Assembly: GCA_965250265.1 (NCBI GenBank)
Contig: CBDFNO010000015.1
Span: 372,001-436,000 of the forward strand
DNA length: 64,000 nt
Direction of reading: 5' to 3'
Source: PRS1 sp965250265
GTDB taxonomy: Bacteria > Bacteroidota > Bacteroidia > Flavobacteriales > Flavobacteriaceae
The translations under genes and the position numbers were made by a program. Under the pieces are notes generated by a model. The model saw only the letters and a list, made by a program, of their open reading frames with translations, was not told the DNA's origin and did no database searches. Of the stretch, positions 1 through 8,336 are shown in pieces (position 1 is the stretch's first letter; each line of letters begins with the position of its first letter).

Positions 1-1
1 T

Positions 2-826
2 AGTCAAATAGGTTCAGAAGCTACAGTTAGTGTTTCGTCTGGCACTTTAGCAGGAACATTGGTTTTAGATTATTTATCAAAATTTAAAAACACGTTTTAC
101 CATTATCCTAAAACACATCCAGCTATCTTAAACAACAAAAGTTTACCTTTATTTATTAATGGTAAGTTGCATTCAAATTTGTTAAATCATACTCAAGAAG
201 ATATAGTTATTACGGTCGATGCTGTTTTATCTTTAGAGGTAAAACCAACATCTTTCGAATTTTTAAATAAAATTTCAAGACAAAAGAAAATAACTCTTGT
301 TATTGATGAATCTCACAGTTTTGGAATTGTTGGAAAAAAAGGTGAAGGAATATATAATACAATGCCACAGCAAAACTTACATAGAAAAGTCATGATATCT
401 TCTCTAGGTAAAGCGTTTAGTTTATCAGGTGGAATTATAGCAGCAGATAAAAGTTTTATAGAAAGAATTAAAAACCAGCCTCTTTTTATTTCTTCATCTG
501 GTACAAATCCAGCATATTTGGAAACTTATTTACTATCTCAAAATTTGTTTAAAGCACAACGAAAAAAACTTAGAGAGAATTTGGAGTTTTTATTTAAAAA
601 CCTTTCACCAACAAATCTATTTAAATACATTAAAAACTATCCAGTAATTTATTGCCAGGATAGTAGTATTAACAAAAAGTTATTTAATAAAGGTATTGTA
701 ATTACAAATTTTAAATATCCTACATATAAAAACGAAATGAATAGAATTGTAATTACAGCAAATCACACTCAAGAAGATTTAAAAAAATTAAAAAGTACTT
801 TAATGGAATTCTCAGAAAAGCCATAA
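2..826 (+). CDS. BioF/Kbl-like PLP-dependent acyltransferase/aminotransferase, 5' end outside window
   Basis: The reading frame is open from the first bases of the window, so this is the C-terminal part of a longer protein; the TTG at 59 is only the first possible start codon inside the window. The fold-type I PLP signature is clear. A DESHSFGIVG segment corresponds to the Asp/His motif of the 8-amino-7-oxononanoate synthase and 2-amino-3-ketobutyrate ligase group, and SSLGKAFSLSGG carries the probable Schiff-base lysine. Members of this family condense an acyl-CoA with an amino acid in the cytoplasm. The exact substrate (biotin, threonine breakdown or sphingoid-type) cannot be read from this fragment. 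It converges on the lacI-type gene that follows. It is about 275 residues as seen, against roughly 380-400 for full-length family members. Confidence 0.75.
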   Translation, partial: SQIGSEATVSVSSGTLAGTLVLDYLSKFKNTFYHYPKTHPAILNNKSLPLFINGKLHSNLLNHTQEDIVITVDAVLSLEVKPTSFEFLNKISRQKKITLVIDESHSFGIVGKKGEGIYNTMPQQNLHRKVMISSLGKAFSLSGGIIAADKSFIERIKNQPLFISSSGTNPAYLETYLLSQNLFKAQRKKLRENLEFLFKNLSPTNLFKYIKNYPVIYCQDSSINKKLFNKGIVITNFKYPTYKNEMNRIVITANHTQEDLKKLKSTLMEFSEKP

Positions 827-847
827 GGGCTAAAATCTATAAACTTT

Positions 848-877
848 AAGGGGTTGAAAAATCAAGTTGATCCCCTT
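848..877. terminator. Possible convergent terminator
   Basis: AAGGGG at 848-853 pairs with CCCCTT at 872-877, and TTGA/TTGA segments sit just inside the arms. The right arm overlaps the last codons of the minus-strand lacI-type gene. The stem is short and the T-tract is weak, so this is tentative. Confidence 0.3.
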
Positions 878-1869
878 GTAATTATACTCGTTTTAATAAC
901 TTTAATTTCTGGTTCAAAAAGGTCATCCTTATTTTCTAATCTTTTAACAAGCAACTGCACCGCTTTTTTACCAATATCATCGGCATGTTGATTAATAGTA
1001 CTAAGCTTAGGTACAGAAAGTTTAGAAATGATATCATCTGCAAATCCAATTATAGACATATCTTTTGGAATATTATATCCGAGACTAGTGGCAATATTAA
1101 TAGCTATCACTCCAGAAGCATTGTCGGCCGCAATAATGCCATCAACTTTTTTATTATGTTCTAAAAATGATTTTATCTGTTTTTGTGGGCCTTCATTATT
1201 ATCGATTTTTAAGACAAGAGGTTTTTCTTTGTAATCCAGATTATTTATTAATGCCTTTTTATAACCTGCCTCTCTTAACTTGCCTACATTCAAGTCGTCA
1301 ATATTACTTATAAAAGCTATTGCTTTTCGGTCTTGATCCATTAATAATTTAGTTGCCTTATTAGTAGCTTCGAAATCGTCGATAATTACTTTATCACATC
1401 TTACATCATTCGCAACACGATCGAACATTACAATCGGTAATCCCTGCTTCATTGTATAGTTAAAATGATCTATTTCGCTTTTCAATTGAGATTCTTCTGC
1501 AACCGATAAGATAAAACCATCTACGCTTCCGTTTGCAAGTAATTGCAAACTACCAATCTCTTTTTTCATTGACTCATTAGACATACAGGTAATAATGTTA
1601 TAACCTTTTTTTGCTGCCTCCTTTTCAATTCCAAATAAAACCTTAGCAAAAAAGTGATTAAGTATATCCGGTATTATAACACCTATGGTATTGGTCTTAT
1701 TACTTTTTAGGCTTAAGGCAACTTTGTTAGGCTTATAATTATAAAAAGTGGCAAGCTCCTTTACCCGTATAATAGTATTCTTGCTTATTTCTTCGCTGTC
1801 ATTAAGTGCCTTTGACACTGTAGATACCGAAACATTTAATTCTTTTGCTAATTGTTTTAAAGTCACCAT
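862..1869 (-). CDS. LacI/PurR-family transcriptional regulator
   Basis: This is a 335-residue cytoplasmic DNA-binding regulator of standard LacI length. Residues 2-50 form the LacI helix-turn-helix and hinge (VTLKQLAKELNVSVSTVSKA, then YKPNKVALSLKS). The rest is the two-lobed periplasmic-binding-protein-like effector domain (TIGVIIPDILNHFF; VDGIIAADN; MSIIGFADDI). Sugar-responsive members repress catabolic operons until an effector sugar binds. It lies at the left edge of the beta-glucan locus, in line with the 1950-3380 gene, so it may control that gene or the whole locus. The effector is unknown. Only 20 bp separate its start from a strong hairpin, so it probably depends on read-through or on a promoter inside that palindrome. 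Confidence 0.9.
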   Translation of the reverse strand: MVTLKQLAKELNVSVSTVSKALNDSEEISKNTIIRVKELATFYNYKPNKVALSLKSNKTNTIGVIIPDILNHFFAKVLFGIEKEAAKKGYNIITCMSNESMKKEIGSLQLLANGSVDGFILSVAEESQLKSEIDHFNYTMKQGLPIVMFDRVANDVRCDKVIIDDFEATNKATKLLMDQDRKAIAFISNIDDLNVGKLREAGYKKALINNLDYKEKPLVLKIDNNEGPQKQIKSFLEHNKKVDGIIAADNASGVIAINIATSLGYNIPKDMSIIGFADDIISKLSVPKLSTINQHADDIGKKAVQLLVKRLENKDDLFEPEIKVIKTSIITRGST

Positions 1870-1889
1870 GTCCTTTACTATTATAACTA

Positions 1890-1924
1890 AAAAGGAGTGT
1901 AATTTACAAAATTACACTCCTTTT
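1890..1924 (-). terminator. Strong hairpin terminator, or palindromic operator, after the T9SS gene
   Basis: A perfect 15-bp stem (1890-1904 with 1910-1924, arm AAAAGGAGTGTAATT) encloses a 5-nt loop and is followed on the minus strand by a T-run. It begins about 25 nt after the stop of the minus-strand 1950-3380 gene, as expected for an intrinsic terminator. It is also the only DNA upstream of the lacI-type gene, so it could double as an operator or attenuator. Confidence 0.65.
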
Positions 1925-1949
1925 AACTAACAATTAAATTAATCTATTA

Positions 1950-3380
1950 TTATTGTTTAACCAATTTAACGCTGCTTACGCCGCTAATTGTTTCTATGTG
2001 TGCAAAATATAATCCTGTTGTTAATCTGGATGCATCGATTTTTGCTTCTCTAGCATTAGGAGTTAATGACAACACATTTTTACCTAAAATATCAAATACT
2101 TGTATAGATGATATGTCCTGATTTTTTGTTTTAACTGTCCAGTTATTACTTGTTGGATTAGGGAAAACTTTAAATGATGTTATTTCTAAACCTTCTGTGC
2201 TTAATGTTATACCAGCAACAGCCGTAATATCATCTACATAAAATGTAATTCCATCAACAGGGTCATTCCAATCATTATTAACTCCATTATTCCCATTACC
2301 TCCGCCAACCCAAGATGGGAAAAACGCAATTGTACCATATTGTCCATCTGGAGCACCAGTATTATCTTTCCAGTCAGAAAAATCAAAAAGAAGTGTTTCC
2401 CAACCAGTTCCTCCATGAGCTGAATCTGTTGCAGAATCAGTAGCACCAGCATCAATCACTTTAGCTAAAACATTAATAGGGCTTAATGAATAAACATCTA
2501 CCGAAACAGTTGTGTCAGATGTTAAATCTATCATATTGTTTTGCATTAATAGGTTTGCCGCTTGCCATGGATCTCCAGCGGCCGCAGAAACAATTTCCAA
2601 TACATTTCCACCAGCTCTCCCTGCTGGATCTGTGGTTATAGTGGCACTTAATAATGGGCCATCAGTTACATTAACTGTCGGTGCCGGTCCATCAAAGTCT
2701 TCTAAAACTTCTGGTGAAGGTGGTGGTGGACATGCATCGCAAATTGAACCGCCACAATCAACACCTGTCTCATCTCCGTTTTGAATGCCATCGTCACAAG
2801 TGGCTGCTGCTGGTGCTGTACCTATTATATTATCAATATAAATAGTAATTGGTGCATCTGATACACATTGGGTTGCCCCCTGGCCAGCGTATCCTCCAGC
2901 TTGAGACCAAAGTGGATAAAATCTAAGGACTGCATATTCACCATTTGCAGTTGTTGTGCCGTCTAAACCTTCTGAGAAATTAAATGATAATGTTTCCCAA
3001 CCACTACCTGAATGGCTAGCATCACTTGCAGAATCAGGACCAGTCCCATCTGTTGCCTTGGCTAGAATACCTGCAGCAACTGTAGAATAAACATCAACAT
3101 CTACAAGTAATTGAGTTGTTAAGTCCATACCGTCTCCCTGAAGAATAACTTTAGCTCCCTGCCAAGGATGTGCAGCCGCACTTGCAATAATTTCAAGTGA
3201 ATTAGGACCAGAGGCCGCTTGAGTAGAACTTACGGCCAAACCAATTGGGTTATCAGCACATTCACCGTTGTCAGGTTCAAGCGTTGGTGCAGCACCGTCA
3301 AAGTTTTCTATTACATCGGTTTGAGAATATCCAAAGGATACTGTCAAAAAGATAAGTAGTAAAGTAATTTTTTTCATCAT
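1950..3380 (-). CDS. Secreted T9SS cargo with two tandem carbohydrate-binding-like beta-sandwich domains
   Basis: The protein has 476 residues and starts with a Sec signal peptide (MMKKITLLLIFLTVSFGYSQ). Two homologous beta-sandwich domains follow (about residues 22-190 and 222-395), each containing a 'DPWQAANLL/HPWQGAKVI' stretch and a 'GWETLSFNFS/GWETLLFDFS' stretch. They are joined by a Cys-rich linker (CDDGIQNGDETGVDCGG) typical of flavobacterial secreted proteins. Residues from about 400 form a T9SS type A sorting domain (FKVFPNPTSNNW...GLYFAHIE...VKLVKQ). No catalytic motif is visible, so binding of glucan at the surface or in the medium is inferred from context. It is the lead gene of a minus-strand unit and has a 20-bp motif about 220 bp upstream that it shares with the other lead gene of the locus. 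Confidence 0.75.
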   Translation of the reverse strand: MMKKITLLLIFLTVSFGYSQTDVIENFDGAAPTLEPDNGECADNPIGLAVSSTQAASGPNSLEIIASAAAHPWQGAKVILQGDGMDLTTQLLVDVDVYSTVAAGILAKATDGTGPDSASDASHSGSGWETLSFNFSEGLDGTTTANGEYAVLRFYPLWSQAGGYAGQGATQCVSDAPITIYIDNIIGTAPAAATCDDGIQNGDETGVDCGGSICDACPPPPSPEVLEDFDGPAPTVNVTDGPLLSATITTDPAGRAGGNVLEIVSAAAGDPWQAANLLMQNNMIDLTSDTTVSVDVYSLSPINVLAKVIDAGATDSATDSAHGGTGWETLLFDFSDWKDNTGAPDGQYGTIAFFPSWVGGGNGNNGVNNDWNDPVDGITFYVDDITAVAGITLSTEGLEITSFKVFPNPTSNNWTVKTKNQDISSIQVFDILGKNVLSLTPNAREAKIDASRLTTGLYFAHIETISGVSSVKLVKQ

Positions 3381-3599
3381 TCGTAATTTTAATTAATAAT
3401 TTAGTTTTATGCTATTCATATATTCGTAAATATATCTTTAATTAAGTGAAGATTCTACATAACTAACCACTACAAAAAGCATACACGACAATAAAAATTG
3501 AATTTTATTGCAATTTCAATATTCATTCATTACAAATATTGGATTTGTAGTGTAGGAACATTCTTCACAAGATCGATGCTTCATCAAAGGAATTATAGA

Positions 3600-3620
3600 A
3601 TGTTGTGGTAATGTATGGGT
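3600..3620 (+). promoter_or_regulatory. Shared upstream motif, copy 1 (candidate PUL regulator site)
   Basis: The sequence reads TGTTGTGGTAATGTATGGGT. It matches positions 26552-26571 at 18 of 20 bases, in the same orientation and at nearly the same distance (221 against 234 bp) from the start of a minus-strand lead gene. It also sits just upstream of the plus-strand glycosidase at 3730. The divergent 256-bp gap around it (3381-3636) also contains the inverted pair CACTACAAA/TTTGTAGTG. Confidence 0.45.
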
Positions 3621-3729
3621 AAATTAATGCTTAGTATTGCTTTCTATTTTAAAGATTTATCTAAATAGGTCTAAACAAGTCTATAATTTTAAAAAATCCA
3701 GTAAATTTGAAAACATTTCAATCGAAAAA

Positions 3730-4995
3730 ATGAATCGCTCTACCCCGAATTTATCACTCTTAAAAATTATACATTCTAAACAATTTCTATTGTTTGCATT
3801 ATTGATACTTCTTTTTAATTCGTGTAGTAAACCTAAAGAAAATGAAAACTTAGTTGATGATATTGAGATTGTTGAAGAATCCAATTCTAACAAGTACAGC
3901 GTTGATAATAATTTCATTTTAAGAAATGATGTCCCTTTAAATATCAAAGGCGTGGTTTATGTGCCAGGCTATCCAGGATATTTACCTTGGGAAATTGAAC
4001 AATCAACTTCTCTCCCAACAAATTTAAAGGAAAGTATAACCAATGACATAGCAAACATAAAAACTTTGGGTGCCAATACTATACGGTTTTGGGGAGCGCC
4101 AAAACATTGCTATATAGCTTTAAAGAACATAGATGATTTAAACTTTATACAAACCATTTGGATTGATGGTAGTTATTCTGATTTTCAAGATTCAGAATTT
4201 AAAGAAGTTACAAAAAACTATATAAGAGATGTAATTGATAGAATTTATTCTGTTTTCACCAATAATGACCCTCCATTAATCGCATACCTTATTGGAAATG
4301 AATTAAGTGAATTAAGTATCCAATTAACAGATGACGCTCATCCAGAAATAAATAGATTTATAGGAAACTATATAAATACCGATACAACTGTAAGCGCCAC
4401 AGAGGCCTTTATTGCCGAAATGGCTAATTATGTAAAAACATATGAATTTGAGAATTATGGTAATGTTTCCTTGGTTTCTTATGCCAATGAAATTCGTACA
4501 TCAGATATTATAGATACACCTTTTCTTGATTTTAGATGTCATAATGCATACTCCTACGCAGTTCCATATTACAGACCAAATACGCTTGCTGGAAGTAATT
4601 CAGGCACTTTATTTCAGGGATGGGTTGAAGAAATAAAATTAAAATATCCAAATATGCCTTTACTTATAACTGAAACAGGATTGAGTGTTTCCCCTAATGC
4701 TAATCATGCTGGTCCACCAAACTACGGTTATGGAGGTAATACCACTTCTGAACAGGCAACAGGGCTACTTCAAAACATTAATGATATAAATACTACCTCA
4801 TTGCCAATCGCTGGAGTATGTATTCATGAATATTTAGATGCCTGGTGGAAATTTGGTCTAGAAGATTCATATTCACAAGACCCAGATGACATTGAAGAAT
4901 GGTTTGGCATTGTGAGATTAATACCATCTGAGAATTGGTATAATACAGATTCTCGCGATTCATATTTATCAATCAAGCAAATTTGGACAGACTAA
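3730..4995 (+). CDS. Clan GH-A glycoside hydrolase lipoprotein (probable beta-glucan-active)
   Basis: I place the start at the ATG at 3730, because that gives a proper lipoprotein signal (hydrophobic FLLFALLILLFNSC, lipobox Cys at residue 32). The frame is open back to 3637, but the extra residues look non-native. The 421-residue protein has a TIM-barrel pattern: N-terminal NIKGVVYVPGYP, the acid/base motif LIGNELSEL (Glu191) and the nucleophile motif LLITETGLS (Glu315). The late segment WWKFG...EEWFGIV recurs in the barrel-fused glycosidase at 23136-26318, so the two are related. Family assignment is open (GH5/GH2/GH72/GH158-like). It is the only plus-strand gene in the glucan locus and ends 7 nt from the convergent stop of the FG-GAP gene. 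It probably acts at the cell surface or in the periplasm. Confidence 0.7.
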   Translation: MNRSTPNLSLLKIIHSKQFLLFALLILLFNSCSKPKENENLVDDIEIVEESNSNKYSVDNNFILRNDVPLNIKGVVYVPGYPGYLPWEIEQSTSLPTNLKESITNDIANIKTLGANTIRFWGAPKHCYIALKNIDDLNFIQTIWIDGSYSDFQDSEFKEVTKNYIRDVIDRIYSVFTNNDPPLIAYLIGNELSELSIQLTDDAHPEINRFIGNYINTDTTVSATEAFIAEMANYVKTYEFENYGNVSLVSYANEIRTSDIIDTPFLDFRCHNAYSYAVPYYRPNTLAGSNSGTLFQGWVEEIKLKYPNMPLLITETGLSVSPNANHAGPPNYGYGGNTTSEQATGLLQNINDINTTSLPIAGVCIHEYLDAWWKFGLEDSYSQDPDDIEEWFGIVRLIPSENWYNTDSRDSYLSIKQIWTD

Positions 4996-5002
4996 TTATA
5001 TT

Positions 5003-8000
5003 CTACTTTTTACCATTAAAGATTGTAAGTGCTGCGTTGTTGTTTGTTACAATAATTAAGTTTCGCTTCTCCTGTTTAAGGTATTTAATATCTCTACTGT
5101 CGTTAGGGACATAAAAACCGCTTTCATATGGGCTCATAAAATTAAAATTATTTTTGCCATCACCAAGTAACACAGTTCCAAATCCAGCATCATAGCGTGT
5201 TGTTTCAACTTCTACTCCGTAATGATTTCCTACTGTTATGATGTCTTGATGTCCATCTTGGTTAATATCAAGCACCAAAGAAGATTTAATGGGAGAAACT
5301 TGTGCTTCATTTGGAAGCGGTATTCTAGTAAGTTTTCCGTCTTCATTAATTAAAATTATGCTCTCAAAGTTATTGATTTCATAAATAACAGCGTTTTCTA
5401 CTTTTTCTTCTGGCAGTATCTCTAGTAATTTAGAAGATGCGAAACTATGAAAATCATTAAATTTTTCTGCAACATAAGGCATTTGTTGACTTGTGCATTC
5501 TCTACCTCTTAAAGGGACATAATCATCTTTATAAAATTTGGCTAAAACAATATCGTTAGTACCATTATCGTCAAAATCGTTTACATATAATTTAAAAGGA
5601 TGTTCTTTAGTGGCTTTAAACTTATTATTCTTTCCTAGATTACCAACTATGTAATCATCATCTCCATCGTTATCTAAATCACTGGCAGTTATAGACCACC
5701 ATAATCCTCTTGTATCTTTCAGCCCGTATTTTTTGGAGCTGTTTTCAAATTTTCCATTATTATTTGTTAAGACCATAATCTCCATCCATTCACCTACAAG
5801 CATAAGGTCTTCATCATTATCTTGGTCTATATCGGTAAAAACAGCGTCAGTTACCATCCCAATATTTACAAGGTCAGGTGCCGTTTCCTTAATAGCTCTT
5901 TTAAACTTTCCGTTTTCATTGATGAGAATATAACTTGTAGCTGGGAACCCATATTTTCCTGGAATAAGCCTCGTTCCTACAAATAAATCCAAATCACCAT
6001 CGGCATCAATATCAGAAGCTTTAACACATTGTGAACTATTATAAATTTCTGGCAGAGCTTTGCTATTTTTAGTGAACAATCCGGAACCATCATTTAGATA
6101 CAATCTATCTTTTAGCAAAGGGTTTCCGCTTTTAAATTCGCTGCCTCCACTTGTAATATATAAATCCTGATCGTTATCTCCATCCACATCTAAAAAAAGT
6201 GCCCCTAAATCTTCAGAAGCTTTATCACTTTCCCATGGTTGAGATGTGCTTTTTACGAATTGTCCATTCGATTTTTGCAAATAAAGTGAGCCGCTCTGCC
6301 CGATTGCTCCTCCAATAAACAGATCCTCCAAACCATCACCATCAACGTCCTCAACCGCAGAAAACGGACCGTTTTGGGATAACTTATGAGGTAAAAGAAT
6401 CTCTTCAGCAAAATCATCGAACTCATTTTCTTTATGTAAATAATCCAGCCCTTTATTAGGAGCCTTAACTTGAGACATTAATGTATTTGGCTCAATTATT
6501 TGTTTTACGTTTGTTTTTGCCTTTGAATATTTAGCTGTAATTACTTTATTGGCTTTTACATTTTCAAAAAGATTGATTTTTCCATCTAGCCAAATAACTT
6601 CTACTCTTTCTATTTCAACATCTTTTCCTAAACCAAAAAACAAGCCAGGTTCTACCGAAGATATAAACCCTCGTGTCACATTATTTTCTACAATTTGAGT
6701 TTTCCCATTATGGTGGATGATTGCTTTTGCCCCAATCCCAAATCTGTTTTTATCAGGACCATCTAATTGAATTTTTAAGAAATTCCCGACAGCCTTGTTT
6801 TGATATACAAATGCCGGAGCGTCCATATTATTGATTACGATATCTAAATCTCCATCACCATCCAAATCTCCATAGGCCATCCCACTTGAAAAACTTGGCG
6901 AATTAAAACCCCAATCTTTAGAAACATTCTCAAATTCAAGATTCTTTTTATTTTTAAAAACATAATTAGAAATGGCTTGAGAAGGTGCATTTTTACTAAT
7001 CTCAAATAATTCTTCCTCAGTTATGTTTTTAGCATCTAAATTTTGTAATACTGATAAATAATCATTGTTGTCTACATCTTTTTTTATACCGTTAGACACT
7101 ATAATGTCTTTCCACCCATCATTATCTAAATCGACTAAAAGGCTTGCCCAACTCCAATCTGTATACGATATACCTGCCATATTAGCTACATCTGAAAAAC
7201 TCCCCAGACCAGTATTAATTTGTAATGCATTGGCCATATATTGATAATGAGCTCCGGCTTCTACCATTGTATTGAATGCTTTAGTACTCATTGACCCCAT
7301 ATTAGTTTTTGATCGATAATGGTCTTCAGGTGTCATATCTGTTGTAATTAAATCTATCCACCCGTCATTATTAATATCTCCAGTATCTGAACCCATACTG
7401 AGTTGAGTAATATGCTTTAGTTTTTCATTTATTACATTTCTAAAGGTTCCATCTCCATTGTTATAGTACATAAAGTCGGGTTCTGCATAATCATTGGCAA
7501 CATAAAGATCCATCCATCCATCGTTATTAAAGTCTGTAGCATTCACACTTAAACCATAGGCGAAATCTCTGGAAATGCCCACTTCTTCTGAAACATCCTT
7601 AAATCTGCCATTGTCATTTCTATATAATCTGTCTCTAAAGAATTTATAGCGTTCAGCGGGGATTTTATTAATTAGAAGAACTTTCTTATCCGCTGGCTGA
7701 TTCACTTGATACATATCCAAATCGCCGTCATTATCCATATCGAAAAATACTGCTTGTGTAGAAAAACCAGCATCAGCAAGGCCATAAGCAGAAGCCGATT
7801 CCGTAAAAGTGAGATCTTGATTATTGATATATAATTGGTTTTTACAATCTTGAAGATTCAGAGAATTTCCATTTCTACTTACGTAAATATCGAGATAACC
7901 ATCAGCATTGACATCTGCCATAGTTACACCCCAAGTCCAGCCGGAATTTTTTGCTACTCTTGATTTTTTAGTTATATCTTCAAACTGAAAATTGCCTTTA

Positions 8001-8299
8001 TTAAGATATAGCCTATCATGTACTTGATTACCACCAAAGAATATGTCTGGCAACCCATCATTATTTATATCACCAATGGCAACTCCTGATCCAACATATA
8101 TTTGACTATAAAAATAATGATTAAAAGATTTTGATTCTCTTAATGTATTGCTAAAATCTATCCCTGTTATTTCTGGAGATAACAATTCAAACCCTCCCGT
8201 TAATGTTTCTGGATAAAGATTACGCTTAGGGTTCTGGCATGCAATCATCAAAAATCCCATGAATATCGCTACTTTTAAATTAAATGATTGGATTTTCAT
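5003..8299 (-). CDS. FG-GAP/VCBS-repeat lipoprotein with ASPIC/UnbV domain
   Basis: The protein has 1098 residues with a lipoprotein signal (FMGFLMIACQN). It contains many calcium-binding-like FG-GAP/VCBS repeats of the type 'DxNxDGxxDI' (GDINNDGLPDIFFGG, ADVNADGYLDIYV, GDLDGDGDLDIVI), which build one or more beta-propellers. An ASPIC/UnbV domain lies in the middle, at about residues 510-580 (RFGIGAKAIIHH...VEVIWLDGK). Such proteins are extracellular and are thought to bind ligands or mediate adhesion; no enzyme activity is established. It is the last gene of the long minus-strand glucan operon, 37 bp after the secreted GH16. Surface capture of polysaccharide is an inference from that position. 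Confidence 0.8.
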   Translation of the reverse strand: MKIQSFNLKVAIFMGFLMIACQNPKRNLYPETLTGGFELLSPEITGIDFSNTLRESKSFNHYFYSQIYVGSGVAIGDINNDGLPDIFFGGNQVHDRLYLNKGNFQFEDITKKSRVAKNSGWTWGVTMADVNADGYLDIYVSRNGNSLNLQDCKNQLYINNQDLTFTESASAYGLADAGFSTQAVFFDMDNDGDLDMYQVNQPADKKVLLINKIPAERYKFFRDRLYRNDNGRFKDVSEEVGISRDFAYGLSVNATDFNNDGWMDLYVANDYAEPDFMYYNNGDGTFRNVINEKLKHITQLSMGSDTGDINNDGWIDLITTDMTPEDHYRSKTNMGSMSTKAFNTMVEAGAHYQYMANALQINTGLGSFSDVANMAGISYTDWSWASLLVDLDNDGWKDIIVSNGIKKDVDNNDYLSVLQNLDAKNITEEELFEISKNAPSQAISNYVFKNKKNLEFENVSKDWGFNSPSFSSGMAYGDLDGDGDLDIVINNMDAPAFVYQNKAVGNFLKIQLDGPDKNRFGIGAKAIIHHNGKTQIVENNVTRGFISSVEPGLFFGLGKDVEIERVEVIWLDGKINLFENVKANKVITAKYSKAKTNVKQIIEPNTLMSQVKAPNKGLDYLHKENEFDDFAEEILLPHKLSQNGPFSAVEDVDGDGLEDLFIGGAIGQSGSLYLQKSNGQFVKSTSQPWESDKASEDLGALFLDVDGDNDQDLYITSGGSEFKSGNPLLKDRLYLNDGSGLFTKNSKALPEIYNSSQCVKASDIDADGDLDLFVGTRLIPGKYGFPATSYILINENGKFKRAIKETAPDLVNIGMVTDAVFTDIDQDNDEDLMLVGEWMEIMVLTNNNGKFENSSKKYGLKDTRGLWWSITASDLDNDGDDDYIVGNLGKNNKFKATKEHPFKLYVNDFDDNGTNDIVLAKFYKDDYVPLRGRECTSQQMPYVAEKFNDFHSFASSKLLEILPEEKVENAVIYEINNFESIILINEDGKLTRIPLPNEAQVSPIKSSLVLDINQDGHQDIITVGNHYGVEVETTRYDAGFGTVLLGDGKNNFNFMSPYESGFYVPNDSRDIKYLKQEKRNLIIVTNNNAALTIFNGKK

Positions 8300-8336
8300 A
8301 TTTTCTTAAACTAAAATATTAAATATTTTTAAGTTC

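Noticed and set aside
2234..2455. Secondary frames inside secreted-protein genes (also 9194-9430, 19674-19871, 48390-48608)
   Set aside because: They are shadows of well-supported genes, with no signal, domain or separate spacing.
3637..3729. N-terminal extension of the clan GH-A glycosidase
   Set aside because: The extra 31 residues precede a textbook lipoprotein signal that starts at the ATG at 3730, so the extension would disable export.
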